From Enterobacter hormaechei ATCC 49162 (lineage in GTDB: Bacteria; Pseudomonadota; Gammaproteobacteria; Enterobacterales; Enterobacteriaceae), in contig NZ_MKEQ01000001.1 of NCBI RefSeq assembly GCF_001875655.1, positions 2,728,001 through 2,792,000 of the forward strand: 64,000 nucleotides of DNA. The letters run 5' to 3'. The notes under the pieces were generated by a model that was not told where the DNA came from, searched no databases, and saw nothing but the letters and a program-made list of their open reading frames with translations. How positions within the stretch are numbered: position 1 is the first letter of the stretch; every line of letters begins with the position of its first letter. This document shows, piece after piece, positions 9,180 to 19,766 of this stretch. Both the position numbers and the translations under genes were made by a program.

Positions 9180-10255
9180 GCGTTGTCTCCTGAAGCAATA
9201 CGCAGCGCGCGGTGCCACGGCGTGAGGTAGTTCGGGCTGAAAAAGTCGATGCTATTTTTATCCACCAGCGTGAGCTGACGCTGCGCTTCCCGTACCACCT
9301 CGACATTAAGCGTGTCAGAGGTAAACAGCACCGGAATATGCTGTTCGGCCATGTCCTGCCAGAACGGGTTTTCGCGGTTGAGCACGCACGGTACGCCCGC
9401 CTGAATCAGCAGACACAGCGTACCAATCCCCTGTTGACGGGCGAAGATGAAATAGCCCAAATCGCATTTTCGCAGCAGCGCGAGATAGTCATCAAATTCC
9501 AGCTTATCGCTAAGAATGTGCAGGTTTTCCGCGCTGAACAGCGCAAGCCCCTGCTGGCGAACCTCGTCGATGTAGGCGTCGTTATTGGCGGGATAGCCCA
9601 TCGGCACCACCACGTTCACCGTGTCGCCAAACTGCTGATGCACCGCCCGCAGCGCCGCGACATGCTCGTTACTGCGATCGCCGGAATTTCCCACCAGGAT
9701 GGTCAGTTTGCCCTCACGAACCGCGTCATTCGCCAGGGTGTTCAGCGCCGGATCCATACGGGTTGGGAAATAGAGCAGCTCACCGCGAACCTTCGGGTGC
9801 TGTTTAGCAAAATAGGTGAGATCGCCACGGGTAGCAAAAACGCAGCCCACGCGCGCCTGCGCCAGACGACGCAGCGGATAGAAAAGACGAAATTTCCAGC
9901 CACGGGAGACTTCGTAGAGATCCGCTCCCCAGATATGCCAGCTGAACTGGGAAGGTTTTATCCCGCCGCTTAACAGCGCCAGCCACAGGCCGGTATTGAA
10001 CTGTCCGTGGAAGAAGAAACGCTGGCTTCGGTCCGCTTTGGCTTTCGCGACAACGGCTTTGGTCAGGGCCGCTTTGTCTGGCCAGAAAGTGATGTGCAAT
10101 GCCGGACACGCCGCGCTCAGGCCGTTATCGCGTCCAACGACCATGAACTCGCGCGCATCGGGCGTACCGGATGCCAGCTCATCGTTGAAAAACCGCAGTA
10201 CGGTCTGGTTATGATGCGGGATATCCGATCCCAGTATGTGTATCAGTGCAGTCAT
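9176..10255 (-). CDS. wecF: TDP-Fuc4NAc:lipid II transferase
   Basis: Adds 4-acetamido-4,6-dideoxy-D-galactose from its dTDP donor to lipid II, completing the ECA trisaccharide lipid III. The 359 residues equal the family length, and the opening [16 protein letters not shown] is typical of this GT56 family (also called rffT). Its start overlaps the wzxE stop by 4 bp and its stop overlaps the wzyE start. It depends on the sugar made by WecE and WecD, and hence on a dTDP-glucose pathway whose first two enzymes are missing from this operon. Confidence 0.95.
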   Translation of the reverse strand: MTALIHILGSDIPHHNQTVLRFFNDELASGTPDAREFMVVGRDNGLSAACPALHITFWPDKAALTKAVVAKAKADRSQRFFFHGQFNTGLWLALLSGGIKPSQFSWHIWGADLYEVSRGWKFRLFYPLRRLAQARVGCVFATRGDLTYFAKQHPKVRGELLYFPTRMDPALNTLANDAVREGKLTILVGNSGDRSNEHVAALRAVHQQFGDTVNVVVPMGYPANNDAYIDEVRQQGLALFSAENLHILSDKLEFDDYLALLRKCDLGYFIFARQQGIGTLCLLIQAGVPCVLNRENPFWQDMAEQHIPVLFTSDTLNVEVVREAQRQLTLVDKNSIDFFSPNYLTPWHRALRIASGDNA

Positions 10256-11502
10256 GCGCGTTTACGCCAAAGTAAAAATACGCCGCAACAGGCAGCGAAA
10301 TAAACGATATAAGTTGCCATATAGGCCTGAGCCGCCCCCAGCGCACCGTGGGTGGGGATCAGCCAGTGAGAAAATGCCGTCAGCAGCGCAAACTGGCTAA
10401 TCTCTGCCAGGATATACAACCGCAGCGACGCCTTCGCAATCACCAGATAGCCGAAAACGTATGCCCCCACTTTCAGCACATCGCCGACCAGTTGCCAGGC
10501 AAACAGATCGCGCATGGCGGTAAACTTCGCCGAAAACAGCAGCCAGATAGCGACATCGCGCAGTAACCAGACGGTAAAGCTGGCAACCGCAACCGCCGGC
10601 AACACAAAACGCAGGGAGCGAAAAATCTCGCGTGTAATATCCTGCCTGGAAGTCAGGCGCGATAAGGTTGGCAGCAAATAGACGCTAAAGGAAGCCGTAA
10701 TAAATTGGAGGTAGGCATCTGAAATGCTGCTCACGCCCTGCCAAATCCCCACTTCATCCCAGCTGTAATGCGCTGCCAGCAGGTTTCGCATCATCACGTA
10801 AGCAACCGGAATGGTGATGGACGTAATGAGTGCCATCAGCGTAAATTTCGCGAGCTGGCCCGCCAGCATCTTGTCCCACTGCGGTTTAAGATAACTCAGC
10901 GGAACATCGCCCCTGCGGATCATCATAAACGCCGCCGGAATGACAACGAGTGCAGGCACCAGCGCCAGCCCCAGCAGCGCGCCTTCATAGCCGCCGAGAC
11001 GATAGCAAACGTAATAGGCGATAACGCCGATAATGCTGCCGAGGATCAGCGCCAGCGCATTCCCCGCGGCATCACGGAAGCCTTTCATTAACGCCAGCAG
11101 CAGGTTCGCCCAGGCGATCCCCATCTGAACGAGCGCCACCAGGCGCACCAGCCCCTGATAGTGCGTGTGTCCGAACAGTCCCTGGCTAACAGGTGCCGCC
11201 GCCAGCAAAAAGACGAAGGCCAGCAACGTAGAGAAGCCCAGCACCATAGCAGAAGACGTACCCACCACCGTGCGGAGCTTTTCGGCATCGTCATGATGCT
11301 GCGCGACGTATTTGGTGACGCCATTGAATATCCCGGCCCCCGCCAGCACGCCAAGCACCGTGACCAGCTGGCGGAAATTCCCTGCCAGCCCAACGCCTGA
11401 CGGACCAAATGAGACGGCCAGCAGCTTGACGACCAGTAACCCGGCGCCAATTTTTACAAGCGTGGACGCTGCCGTCCACACCGACGCTTTTGCCAGAGAC
11501 AT
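10252..11502 (-). CDS. wzxE: ECA lipid III flippase WzxE
   Basis: A polysaccharide-transporter-family (MOP superfamily) flippase that moves undecaprenyl-PP-trisaccharide to the periplasmic face. The 416 residues form about 12 membrane helices. The N-terminal [20 protein letters not shown] and basic cytoplasmic loops fit the family. It follows wecE with a single base between stop and start, and overlaps wecF by 4 bp, so the central part of this operon is almost gapless. Confidence 0.95.
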   Translation of the reverse strand: MSLAKASVWTAASTLVKIGAGLLVVKLLAVSFGPSGVGLAGNFRQLVTVLGVLAGAGIFNGVTKYVAQHHDDAEKLRTVVGTSSAMVLGFSTLLAFVFLLAAAPVSQGLFGHTHYQGLVRLVALVQMGIAWANLLLALMKGFRDAAGNALALILGSIIGVIAYYVCYRLGGYEGALLGLALVPALVVIPAAFMMIRRGDVPLSYLKPQWDKMLAGQLAKFTLMALITSITIPVAYVMMRNLLAAHYSWDEVGIWQGVSSISDAYLQFITASFSVYLLPTLSRLTSRQDITREIFRSLRFVLPAVAVASFTVWLLRDVAIWLLFSAKFTAMRDLFAWQLVGDVLKVGAYVFGYLVIAKASLRLYILAEISQFALLTAFSHWLIPTHGALGAAQAYMATYIVYFAACCGVFLLWRKRA

Positions 11503-11503
11503 A

Positions 11504-12634
11504 TCAGGCGAAATAACTCAGAAGCGAATTGATCACCGTACGCTGGTTCACCGGCGCGAGGTTGTAGAACAGGGGCAGGCGAAGCAGACGTTCGCTCTCT
11601 TTGGTGGTGTAGCGGTCTTCACCGGCAAACATCCCGAAGGCTTCGCCAGCCGGGCTGGAGTGCAGCGGAATGTAGTGGAATACCGCCATAATTTCCGCCT
11701 CTTTCAGCCAGGCAATCAGCTTGCTGCGATCGTCGTTATCGCGCAGTTTGATATAGAACATATGGGCATTGTGGACACAATCTGCCGGAAGGGTCGGCAG
11801 TTCAATACGTCCGGCTTTTGCCAGCGGCTCCAGCGCGTCGTAGTAGGTTTGCCACAGGGAGAGGCGTTGCAGATTGATGCGCTCTGCCGCTTCCAGCTGC
11901 GCCCAGAGATACGCCGCCTGCAAATCCGCCATCAGGTAGCTTGAACCGATATCGCGCCAGGTGTACTTATCTACCTGACCGCGGAAGAACTGGCTGCGGT
12001 TGGTCCCTTTTTCACGGATCACTTCCGCACGCTCCACCAGGGCACGATCGTTAATCAGCGTCGCGCCGCCTTCGCCGCCAGCGGTGTAGTTTTTGGTTTC
12101 ATGGAAGCTGAAGCAGCCGATGTGGCCGATGGTGCCCAGCGCACGTCCTTTGTAGGTGGACATCACGCCCTGCGCGGCGTCTTCCACCACAAACAGGTTG
12201 TGCTTATTAGCGATGGCCATGATGGTGTCCATTTCACAGGCCACGCCCGCGTAATGCACCGGCACAATCGCCCGCGTTTTGTCGGTGATCGCCGCTTCAA
12301 TCAACGTTTCGTCGATGTTCATGGTATCCGGACGGATATCCACAAACACGATTTTCGCCCCGCGCAGGACAAACGCATTCGCCGTAGAGACGAAGGTGTA
12401 GCTCGGCATGATCACTTCATCGCCGGGCTGGATATCCAGCAGCAGCGCCGCCATCTCCAGCGATGCGGTACAGGACGGCGTCAGCAGCACCTTGGCACTG
12501 TTAAAACGTTGCTCCATCCACTGCTGGCAGCGGCGGGTAAAACCACCGTCGCCACAGAGTTTGCCGCTGCCCATAGCAGACTGCATGTAATCAAGTTCGG
12601 TGCCCACGACGGGAGGCGCGTTAAATGGAATCAT
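11504..12634 (-). CDS. wecE: dTDP-4-amino-4,6-dideoxygalactose transaminase
   Basis: A PLP enzyme that aminates dTDP-4-keto-6-deoxy-D-glucose with glutamate to dTDP-4-amino-4,6-dideoxy-D-galactose. It belongs to the DegT/DnrJ/EryC1 (sugar aminotransferase) family; the PLP lysine is in FHETKNYTAGGEGG near residue 181. I start at 12634 (MIPFNAPPVVGTEL), giving the 376 residues of E. coli WecE. The upstream in-frame extension of 18 residues overlaps wecD and looks spurious. Its substrate is normally made by RffH and RffG, which are not encoded here. Confidence 0.95.
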   Translation of the reverse strand: MIPFNAPPVVGTELDYMQSAMGSGKLCGDGGFTRRCQQWMEQRFNSAKVLLTPSCTASLEMAALLLDIQPGDEVIMPSYTFVSTANAFVLRGAKIVFVDIRPDTMNIDETLIEAAITDKTRAIVPVHYAGVACEMDTIMAIANKHNLFVVEDAAQGVMSTYKGRALGTIGHIGCFSFHETKNYTAGGEGGATLINDRALVERAEVIREKGTNRSQFFRGQVDKYTWRDIGSSYLMADLQAAYLWAQLEAAERINLQRLSLWQTYYDALEPLAKAGRIELPTLPADCVHNAHMFYIKLRDNDDRSKLIAWLKEAEIMAVFHYIPLHSSPAGEAFGMFAGEDRYTTKESERLLRLPLFYNLAPVNQRTVINSLLSYFA

Positions 12635-12638
12635 CTTG

Positions 12639-13322
12639 TCACCTGTATAACCAGTAGGCGGTGGCGTCGATGCTGGCACCACTCGCAATATAACGTTTAA
12701 GCGCAGCGGTGTTACCCATCTGGGTCGCTACCCGCAGCGTCGATACCTTTTGTTGCTCCGCCCAGTGCAGCGCCGCCTGCATGAGTTTCTCGCCCATGCC
12801 GCGCCCGGCTAATAAGCCAATGCGCGCCTCGTGCTCGTTGAGCCTGCGAAGCGAAACAAAACCCTGAATCTGTCCCCCGGCAGCACGGAACACCAGGCAG
12901 ACGTGGTCAAACGTGCCTTTAACCGCATTCTCAATCCACTGAGCATAAAAACGGCCGCTGTCATCGGGTGCATACCAGGGCGTCCGGAAACGGCTCTGCG
13001 CGAAGGCCAGCGCCGCCATCTTGCGCAGCGCGGGGATATCCTGCTCTGATGCACTTTCCGCGCCCGGGGAGGCGTGCCGGGTTACGGTGATGGAGAGATC
13101 AACTTCCCCTTCAACCAGCCGGAATCCGTGCTGTTGTAGCGCGTCCAGGAGATCCGAGCGGTCCGCCGGGATCTTAGCCTGTATGCGCGGCCAGGCGCTG
13201 AAGTCTGCTTCCTGCAACGCTGGCGCATTGTCGCGCAGACGCACTATCGCTGAGGGACGCGCAAAGAATGCGCTTTCCCACTCAAGGGACTCCAGTACGC
13301 CGTTGAGGTTACTCAACGCCAC
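12639..13322 (-). CDS. wecD: dTDP-fucosamine acetyltransferase
   Basis: Acetylates dTDP-4-amino-4,6-dideoxygalactose with acetyl-CoA to dTDP-Fuc4NAc, the third ECA sugar. It is a GNAT-fold protein of 227 residues against 224 in E. coli; the acetyl-CoA-binding loop [14 protein letters not shown] and the C-terminal [13 protein letters not shown] block are well kept, while the first 25 residues have drifted. The likely start is GTG at 13322, inside the last codons of wecC, so wecC and wecD overlap by 10 bp. In E. coli two genes lie between them. Confidence 0.93.
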   Translation of the reverse strand: MALSNLNGVLESLEWESAFFARPSAIVRLRDNAPALQEADFSAWPRIQAKIPADRSDLLDALQQHGFRLVEGEVDLSITVTRHASPGAESASEQDIPALRKMAALAFAQSRFRTPWYAPDDSGRFYAQWIENAVKGTFDHVCLVFRAAGGQIQGFVSLRRLNEHEARIGLLAGRGMGEKLMQAALHWAEQQKVSTLRVATQMGNTAALKRYIASGASIDATAYWLYR

Positions 13323-14575
13323 ACGCCTTTAGTATCAACAACATACTGCTGACGCACGGCATCACCGGAGACCGCTTTAAACGCATTGTGATCCACCAGC
13401 AGCACCAGCACATCCGCCGTCGCCAGCGCGTCATCCAGTGCGGTAAGGGTGCAGTGACCGGCAAGTTTTGTCGGCAATGCATGAATATTCGGCTCAACCA
13501 CCAGCGTTTCACCGCTGTGCCAGGTAGCGATCATTTCGGCAATTTCCATCGCCGGGCTTTCGCGCAGATCGTCAATATTCGGTTTGAAGGCCAGACCAAA
13601 GCAGGCGATTTTCAGCTCACTGGCGCGTTTGCCGCTGGCGGCCAGGCAATCCGCAACCGTCGCTTTGACCTGATTGATAACCCAATGCGGTTTGTGGTCG
13701 TTCACTTCACGCGCGGTGCGGATCAGGCGTGCCTGTTCCGGATTTTGCGCCACGATAAACCACGGATCGACCGCGATACAGTGCCCACCCACGCCCGGCC
13801 CCGGCTGAAGGATGTTTACGCGCGGGTGACGGTTAGCTAGGCGAATCAGTTCCCAGACGTTAATCCCCTGATCGGCGCAAATCAGTGACAGTTCATTCGC
13901 AAACGCGATGTTAACGTCACGGAAGCTGTTTTCCGTCAGTTTACACATCTCGGCGGTGCGGGAGTTGGTCACCACGCATTCGCCTTCCAGGAAGATCTTA
14001 TACAACTCGCTGGCGCGCGCGGAGCAGACTGGGGTCATGCCGCCAATCACGCGGTCATTTTTAATCAGTTCTACCATCACCTGGCCTGGCAGCACGCGCT
14101 CAGGGCAGTAGGCGATATTGATATCAGCCTGCTCGCCTGCCTGCTGCGGGAAGCTGAGATCGGGACGGGCCTCGGCCAGCCACTGCGCCATCTGCTCGGT
14201 TGCCCCAACAGGTGAAGTGGACTCGAGGATAACCAGCGCCCCTTTCTTCAGCACAGGCGCAATGGATTTTGCCGCCGCCTCGACGTAAACCATGTCAGGC
14301 TCATGATCGCCTTTAAAAGGCGTTGGCACCGCAATCAGGTACGCATCGGCCTCTACCGGCGTGGTGCTGGCGCGCAGGAAACCCCCGTCCACCGCCTTTT
14401 TCACCACGCGATCGAGATCAGGCTCCACGATATGAATTTCGCCACGGTTGATGGTTTCCACCGCGTGCGCGTTGATATCTACGCCAACGACCTGCTTTTG
14501 ACGAGAGGCAAAGGCCGCCGCAGTAGGCAGCCCGATATAGCCAAGACCCACGACAGAGATGGTAGTAAAACTCAT
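13313..14575 (-). CDS. wecC: UDP-N-acetyl-D-mannosamine dehydrogenase
   Basis: An NAD-dependent four-electron oxidation of UDP-ManNAc to UDP-ManNAcA, the ECA uronic acid. The 420 residues match the UDP-glucose/GDP-mannose dehydrogenase family: Rossmann motif [11 protein letters not shown] at about residues 9-19, the substrate loop [11 protein letters not shown], and the catalytic cysteine in [13 protein letters not shown]. It overlaps wecB by 4 bp upstream and wecD by 10 bp downstream. Confidence 0.97.
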   Translation of the reverse strand: MSFTTISVVGLGYIGLPTAAAFASRQKQVVGVDINAHAVETINRGEIHIVEPDLDRVVKKAVDGGFLRASTTPVEADAYLIAVPTPFKGDHEPDMVYVEAAAKSIAPVLKKGALVILESTSPVGATEQMAQWLAEARPDLSFPQQAGEQADINIAYCPERVLPGQVMVELIKNDRVIGGMTPVCSARASELYKIFLEGECVVTNSRTAEMCKLTENSFRDVNIAFANELSLICADQGINVWELIRLANRHPRVNILQPGPGVGGHCIAVDPWFIVAQNPEQARLIRTAREVNDHKPHWVINQVKATVADCLAASGKRASELKIACFGLAFKPNIDDLRESPAMEIAEMIATWHSGETLVVEPNIHALPTKLAGHCTLTALDDALATADVLVLLVDHNAFKAVSGDAVRQQYVVDTKGVWR

Positions 14576-15702
14576 AGCGTTACCCGATTGTGTTTAAGTG
14601 CGTGCAAAATACGACCACAAGCCTGCCCGTCACCGTACGGGTTATGGGCACGGCTCATCGCCTGATACTCTTCATCGTCATGCAATAAGCGCGTGACCTC
14701 TTCGACAATACGACGCGGATCCGTTCCCACCAGACGTACGGTACCGGCAGTGACCGCTTCCGGACGTTCGGTGGTTTCGCGCATCACCAGTACCGGCTTA
14801 CCGAGGGAAGGTGCCTCTTCCTGAATGCCGCCAGAATCGGTCAGGATCAGCCAGGCGTGGTTCATCAGCCAGACAAATGGCAGATAGTCCTGCGGCTCAA
14901 TCAGGAGCACATTTTCCACGTGGCCGAGGATACGGTTGACCGGTTCGCTGACGTTCGGATTGAGGTGCACCGGATAGACAATCTGCACATCTTCGTTCTG
15001 CGCGGCAATTTCAGCCAGCGCGTGGCAGATTTGCTCGAAGCCACGGCCAAAACTTTCGCGGCGGTGGCCCGTTACCAGAATCGTTTTCTTGCCGTTGTTC
15101 AGGAACGGATAGCGCGCAGCGAGTTCTGCCTGAAGTTCGCTGTTAGCCAGCACGCGGTCACGCACCCAAATCAGCGCATCGATGACCGTATTGCCGGTGA
15201 CGAAAATCTTGCTGTCGCTGATATTTTCTCGCAGCAGGTTCTGACGTGAGTTCTCGGTTGGCGCAAAATGGTACATCGCCAGGTGACCGGTGAGCGTACG
15301 GTTGGCCTCTTCCGGCCAGGGAGAATAGAGATTGCCGGTACGCAAACCCGCTTCAATATGACCAACCGGGATACGCTGATAGAACGCGGCCAGGCTGGTC
15401 GCCACGGTGGTGGTGGTGTCGCCGTGTACCAGCACCACATCCGGCTTGAACGACTCCAGAATAGGCTTTAATTCTTGCAGAATACGGCAGGTGATTTCCG
15501 TCAGTCCCTGCCCCGGTTTCATTATATTGAGATCGTAATCCGGGACGATAGAAAAGAGGGTTAAGACCTGATCGAGCATCTCGCGGTGCTGGGCAGTTAC
15601 GCACACTTTCGCTTCAATATCAGGATCTCTGGCCAGCGCATGAACCAGAGGTGCCATCTTGATGGCCTCCGGCCTGGTGCCAAATACGGTTAGTACTTTC
15701 AC
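14572..15702 (-). CDS. wecB: UDP-N-acetylglucosamine 2-epimerase
   Basis: Interconverts UDP-GlcNAc and UDP-ManNAc by elimination and re-addition of UDP, supplying WecC. The 376 residues equal E. coli WecB. The family start [18 protein letters not shown] and the nucleotide-binding [18 protein letters not shown] are intact. It lies 56 bp after wzzE and overlaps wecC by 4 bp. Confidence 0.97.
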   Translation of the reverse strand: MKVLTVFGTRPEAIKMAPLVHALARDPDIEAKVCVTAQHREMLDQVLTLFSIVPDYDLNIMKPGQGLTEITCRILQELKPILESFKPDVVLVHGDTTTTVATSLAAFYQRIPVGHIEAGLRTGNLYSPWPEEANRTLTGHLAMYHFAPTENSRQNLLRENISDSKIFVTGNTVIDALIWVRDRVLANSELQAELAARYPFLNNGKKTILVTGHRRESFGRGFEQICHALAEIAAQNEDVQIVYPVHLNPNVSEPVNRILGHVENVLLIEPQDYLPFVWLMNHAWLILTDSGGIQEEAPSLGKPVLVMRETTERPEAVTAGTVRLVGTDPRRIVEEVTRLLHDDEEYQAMSRAHNPYGDGQACGRILHALKHNRVTL

Positions 15703-15758
15703 ATCGATTCTCTTCGATTAGACGATGAAGGCCGCAGCCTTCATCGTAGACGGCGTTC

Positions 15759-16808
15759 TTAGTTTGTGCGGCGACGCATTAAGGCCACGCCAGCGCCAGT
15801 CAGTGCGCCCACAATCCCCCACATGATCATCAGGAATGCGCGACGCGGACTATCGCGTTTTACAGGCTCTTCAGGCGTTCTTAAATAACGATAGGTCTGA
15901 AAACGCGGGTCCAGCGTTGGACCGACGTTGAGCGTGTTGAGCATGGCGCGGTTTTGGTCGTAATCGAGGTCAAAATCAGGGCCAACGGCCTGAATATTTT
16001 CAAGACGTGCCTGAAGCATCGGACGACCAAGGAGGAACATTTCTGAATCCGGGAGTTCGTCAGCCGGAACATCCGTTTCGCTACGGGAAATATTGTGCTG
16101 TTCCGCAATCTTCAGCGCCTGCTCAATATTATGCACGCGACGGGCGAAGATGGCCTTAGCGACCTCTTCCTGACGTTTGACCTGCGCTTTCATCTGGATA
16201 GTACGCGCAGCCCAGGCGCCTTTCAGCTCATCGTTCAGGTGACTGGCCGCGCGCTGGCTGGCGAACGCAACATACTGACGCAACAGGTTATTGGCGTCCG
16301 GCGCCGTTTCCGCAATCAACTTCACGCTGTCGCTCACATTACGGAGCACATCGCCAGGCATAAACTGAATGTTATTGATTAAATCATCCAGCAGCGCGGC
16401 ATCCGCTTTGCTGTTACCGACCATGCGCTGCTTGTAGTAGTCCGTCTGAGACCAGAAATCGCGGCGTGTATCCCACGACGCCAGCTGCATCACGAACTCT
16501 TTGTAGGATTCATCCATCACCGAGGCCTGATCCGGGGTCGCCAGATTGGCCTTGATATCAAGATTACGCAGGAATTGCTGCTGGGAGTAGTAGCCCCCAA
16601 GCATATTCACCGTTGGTCGGTCTGTGATCGCCGTGGCGCTCCACTCTTGTTTTGCAAAGAAGGTGTAGGCAAGCGCTAACAGCGCAAACCCAAGGGCAAT
16701 CCCCACAATCCACAGTTTGCCTTGCCATAACACTCGAAACAAACCACGAATATCCAGCTCGTTCTCAGTGCCCACTGATTTCGCTCCCGCCAACGGTTGA
16801 GTCATCAT
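15759..16808 (-). CDS. wzzE: ECA chain-length regulator WzzE
   Basis: A polysaccharide co-polymerase (PCP-1) of the inner membrane that sets ECA chain length and is needed for cyclic ECA. The 349 residues contain an N-terminal membrane helix at about 33-54, a large coiled-coil-rich periplasmic domain, and a C-terminal helix (FLMIMWGIVGALTGAGVALM) preceded by the Pro-rich PRRA segment. The start has two adjacent ATGs. It lies 10 bp after wecA. Confidence 0.95.
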   Translation of the reverse strand: MMTQPLAGAKSVGTENELDIRGLFRVLWQGKLWIVGIALGFALLALAYTFFAKQEWSATAITDRPTVNMLGGYYSQQQFLRNLDIKANLATPDQASVMDESYKEFVMQLASWDTRRDFWSQTDYYKQRMVGNSKADAALLDDLINNIQFMPGDVLRNVSDSVKLIAETAPDANNLLRQYVAFASQRAASHLNDELKGAWAARTIQMKAQVKRQEEVAKAIFARRVHNIEQALKIAEQHNISRSETDVPADELPDSEMFLLGRPMLQARLENIQAVGPDFDLDYDQNRAMLNTLNVGPTLDPRFQTYRYLRTPEEPVKRDSPRRAFLMIMWGIVGALTGAGVALMRRRTN

Positions 16809-16818
16809 AGTCCCGGTT

Positions 16819-17922
16819 TTACTTAGTTAATGTTGTGTTTTTGCCACTGTTCCGACGCATCCTGCGTTTTAAGCGTTTAATAAAACGCGCGACTTTCCAT
16901 GCACGCTTGATGCAGTAACCGTACATGAAAAATGCTAGCAAGAATAATACCAACATTACCCATTCAGGAATGAAATGTGCGTATTCTGCGGCAACGCCAA
17001 TCGCAGCCAGAATAGCAGCCGCAAGCGTAATCAACACAAATGCCTGACGAGACGTGAAACCGGCGCGCATGATTAGGTGATGAATATGCTGCCGATCGGG
17101 AGAGAACGGGCTCATCCCTTTACGCAGACGGCGGTACATAATAGCAACCATGTCCATCAGCGGGATGGCGATAATCCAGAGAGCCGTTACCGGGCTAATA
17201 GGGTGAGTTTTACCCTGCGTGGTCTCCAGCAGAACCCAGATAACCGTAAAGCCAATCAGGGTACTGCCCGCATCGCCCATAAAGACTTTATAGCGACGCC
17301 CCAACACACCCAGGTTAAGGCAGATATAAGGCAGGATGGCTGCAATCATGGCAAAGCACCACATTGACAGGCTGTACTGGCCGTCAAACCATAAAATGAT
17401 GCCGATTGCGCCAAACGAAACAGAGGACAGCCCGCCGAGCAGACCGTCGATACCGTCAACCATGTTAAAGGCGTTGATAGCCGCCCACACGGCAAACAGC
17501 GTCAGGAAGAAGCCGAATGGCCCAAGTACCAGCTCCCAGGGACCAAACACGTAGCCCAGGCTTCTGAGATAGAGGCCGCCTACCACCATCATAATGATGC
17601 CAATGGCCGCCTGTACCGTGGCGCGGAACTTCACACTGATATCAAAACGATCATCAAGGGCGCCGACCAGTACCAGCACACCGGCACACGCCAGATAGAG
17701 TGCGGCATGGGGGATATAGTAATCCGCGATCCCGAATGTGAAACAGATGCCTGCGTATACCGAAATGCCGCCCACCAGCGGAATAAGCCCCTGATGACGT
17801 TTACGGAAATTCGGTTTGTCCACTAACCCAATTCTTTTTGCTACCTTGCGCGCAATGAACAAAAAACAGGTTGTGAATAAAAAAATACTGATCAGCTCAG
17901 TTACTGCAGTGAGTAGATTCAC
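16819..17922 (-). CDS. wecA: Undecaprenyl-phosphate GlcNAc-1-phosphate transferase
   Basis: An integral membrane enzyme that starts ECA (and often O-antigen) by moving GlcNAc-1-P from UDP-GlcNAc to undecaprenyl phosphate. The 367 residues form about 11 helices. The Mg-binding motif VGALDDRFD, the NMVDGIDGLLGG loop and the HIHHLIMRAG motif are all present. It is the first gene of the wec operon, 243 bp downstream of rho. I could not identify its promoter with confidence in that gap, and no JUMPstart/ops element is visible. Confidence 0.97.
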   Translation of the reverse strand: MNLLTAVTELISIFLFTTCFLFIARKVAKRIGLVDKPNFRKRHQGLIPLVGGISVYAGICFTFGIADYYIPHAALYLACAGVLVLVGALDDRFDISVKFRATVQAAIGIIMMVVGGLYLRSLGYVFGPWELVLGPFGFFLTLFAVWAAINAFNMVDGIDGLLGGLSSVSFGAIGIILWFDGQYSLSMWCFAMIAAILPYICLNLGVLGRRYKVFMGDAGSTLIGFTVIWVLLETTQGKTHPISPVTALWIIAIPLMDMVAIMYRRLRKGMSPFSPDRQHIHHLIMRAGFTSRQAFVLITLAAAILAAIGVAAEYAHFIPEWVMLVLFLLAFFMYGYCIKRAWKVARFIKRLKRRMRRNSGKNTTLTK

Positions 17923-18118
17923 AATGGATTGCTCTCAACAAATGTTAGTCCCGGAAGTATAACCATGAAGCCCCCTGCCTCAGAAGGATTAAAGACGGCC
18001 TCTCACAACTCCCTTTGTATGTTTTTCAATCAATTATTGCTTTGACTGTGCAAACCTTCTTATTGTCGCACCGACAGGTCAAAATTGGGAGTGTGTGGTA
18101 ATAGCGTATAGTCCATAA

Positions 18119-18149
18119 ATAAAAAACGCCACGTAAAAACGTGGCGTTG
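18119..18149 (-). terminator. Terminator after rho
   Basis: On the minus strand ACGCCACGT-TTTT-ACGTGGCGT is followed by a T-run, 17 bp after the rho stop. It separates rho from the wec operon. Confidence 0.88.
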
Positions 18150-18165
18150 ACTGGGATTATTTGCG

Positions 18166-19425
18166 TTACGAGCGTTTCATCATGTCGAAGAAATCGTCGT
18201 TCGTTTTGGTCATCGCCAGTTTGTTAATGAGGAATTCCATTGCGTCGATTTCGCCCATTGGATGGATGATTTTGCGCAGGATCCACATTTTCTGAAGCTC
18301 TTCCTGAGTGGTAAGCAGCTCTTCTTTACGGGTACCGGAACGGTTATAGTCGATCGCCGGGAAGACGCGTTTTTCTGCGATCTTACGAGAAAGGTGCAGT
18401 TCCATGTTGCCTGTACCTTTGAACTCTTCGTAGATAACTTCGTCCATTTTGGAGCCGGTATCGATCAGCGCCGTCGCGATGATGGTCAGGCTACCGCCCT
18501 CTTCCACGTTACGCGCCGCACCGAAGAAACGTTTCGGACGATGCAGGGCGTTGGCATCCACACCACCGGTCAGTACTTTACCGGAAGCTGGCACCACGGT
18601 GTTGTAGGCACGCGCCAGACGGGTAATGGAGTCGAGCAGGATGATCACGTCTTTCTTGTGCTCAACCAGGCGCTTCGCCTTCTCGATAACCATTTCCGCA
18701 ACCTGAACGTGGCGAGATGCCGGTTCGTCAAAGGTAGACGCAACCACTTCACCTTTCACCAGACGCTGCATCTCGGTCACTTCTTCCGGACGTTCGTCAA
18801 TCAGCAGCACCATCAGCACACAGTCTGGATGATTGTAAGCAATGCTCTGCGCAATGTTTTGCAGCAGCATGGTTTTACCTGCTTTTGGCGGCGCCACAAT
18901 CAGACCACGCTGACCACGACCAATTGGCGATGCCAGGTCCAGCACACGAGCGGTTAAGTCTTCAGTAGACCCATTACCACGCTCCATGCGCAGGCGAGAG
19001 TTCGCGTGCAGCGGCGTTAAGTTCTCGAACAGGATCTTATTGCGGGAGTTTTCCGGTTTGTCGTAGTTAACTTCGTTAACCTTCAACAGCGCAAAGTAGC
19101 GTTCACCCTCTTTTGGAGGACGAATCTTACCTGAAATGGTGTCACCAGTGCGGAGGTTGAAACGGCGGATTTGGCTAGGGGATACGTAGATGTCGTCAGG
19201 GCCGGCGAGGTAGGAGCTGTCTGCGGAGCGGAGGAAACCAAATCCGTCTTGCAGTATCTCCAGCACACCGTCGCCAAAGATATCTTCGCCACTCTTAGCG
19301 TGCTGCTTCAGGATGGCGAAAATGATGTCCTGCTTGCGCATACGAGCCTGGTTTTCCAGTCCCATATTTTCGCCGAGAGTGATCAGCTCAGAAACCGGCG
19401 TATTCTTTAATTCGGTAAGATTCAT
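18166..19425 (-). CDS. rho: Transcription termination factor Rho
   Basis: A hexameric RNA helicase that ends transcription at rut sites and enforces polarity. The 419 residues from the ATG at 19425 ([14 protein letters not shown]) equal E. coli Rho; a longer in-frame ORF upstream is leader sequence. Walker [11 protein letters not shown], Walker [14 protein letters not shown], the Q-loop [10 protein letters not shown] and the R-loop [16 protein letters not shown] are intact, as is the N-terminal OB-fold RNA-binding domain. A leader of about 200 nt precedes it, where E. coli rho is autoregulated. Confidence 0.98.
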   Translation of the reverse strand: MNLTELKNTPVSELITLGENMGLENQARMRKQDIIFAILKQHAKSGEDIFGDGVLEILQDGFGFLRSADSSYLAGPDDIYVSPSQIRRFNLRTGDTISGKIRPPKEGERYFALLKVNEVNYDKPENSRNKILFENLTPLHANSRLRMERGNGSTEDLTARVLDLASPIGRGQRGLIVAPPKAGKTMLLQNIAQSIAYNHPDCVLMVLLIDERPEEVTEMQRLVKGEVVASTFDEPASRHVQVAEMVIEKAKRLVEHKKDVIILLDSITRLARAYNTVVPASGKVLTGGVDANALHRPKRFFGAARNVEEGGSLTIIATALIDTGSKMDEVIYEEFKGTGNMELHLSRKIAEKRVFPAIDYNRSGTRKEELLTTQEELQKMWILRKIIHPMGEIDAMEFLINKLAMTKTNDDFFDMMKRS

Positions 19426-19635
19426 AATGGTGTGGGTTCTTAAACTCGGGGTGATTCTCGAACTTAATGTTGTGAATGGTATGGCAGGGTCATCCATGCC
19501 TGTTTAGCGGCCATCACCTCATGTCTGTTCGCTGTCTGGTCACAGGGAAAGAACGCAGAACTGAAACGACAAGACGGATTGAGTGACAAGCCCGGAATCT
19601 AGCAACTTCACGCACTGTTTAAGTTAACAACGGGA

Positions 19636-19663
19636 AGTATCGGGTAAAACAAGATTCAAACAA
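19636..19663 (-). promoter_or_regulatory. Probable rho promoter and start of a long leader
   Basis: TTGTTT (19663-19658) and GATACT (19641-19636), 16 bp apart on the minus strand, would start transcription about 200 nt upstream of rho, consistent with the long autoregulatory rho leader of E. coli. In 19426-19635 I found no convincing ATG-started leader peptide. A stretch around 19590-19500 resembles the E. coli rhoL coding part as I recall it, but with only a TTG start and a shifted frame. Confidence 0.45.
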
Positions 19664-19714
19664 CAAGATATGTTTAAAACGTAGTCATAGCTAACTTAGC
19701 ACGACTAAAGCCGG

Positions 19715-19752
19715 GCGTCCAGAGTTCACCATTAATTAGGCGCTCTGGACGC
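19715..19752. repeat. Perfect 10-bp inverted repeat after trxA
   Basis: GCGTCCAGAG (19715-19724) and CTCTGGACGC (19743-19752) pair perfectly around an 18-base loop, starting 15 bp past the trxA stop. No T-run follows, so it is not a classical terminator. It may stabilise the trxA mRNA 3' end or be a Rho-dependent processing end. Confidence 0.6.
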
Positions 19753-19766
19753 TCAGCTGAGAAACC

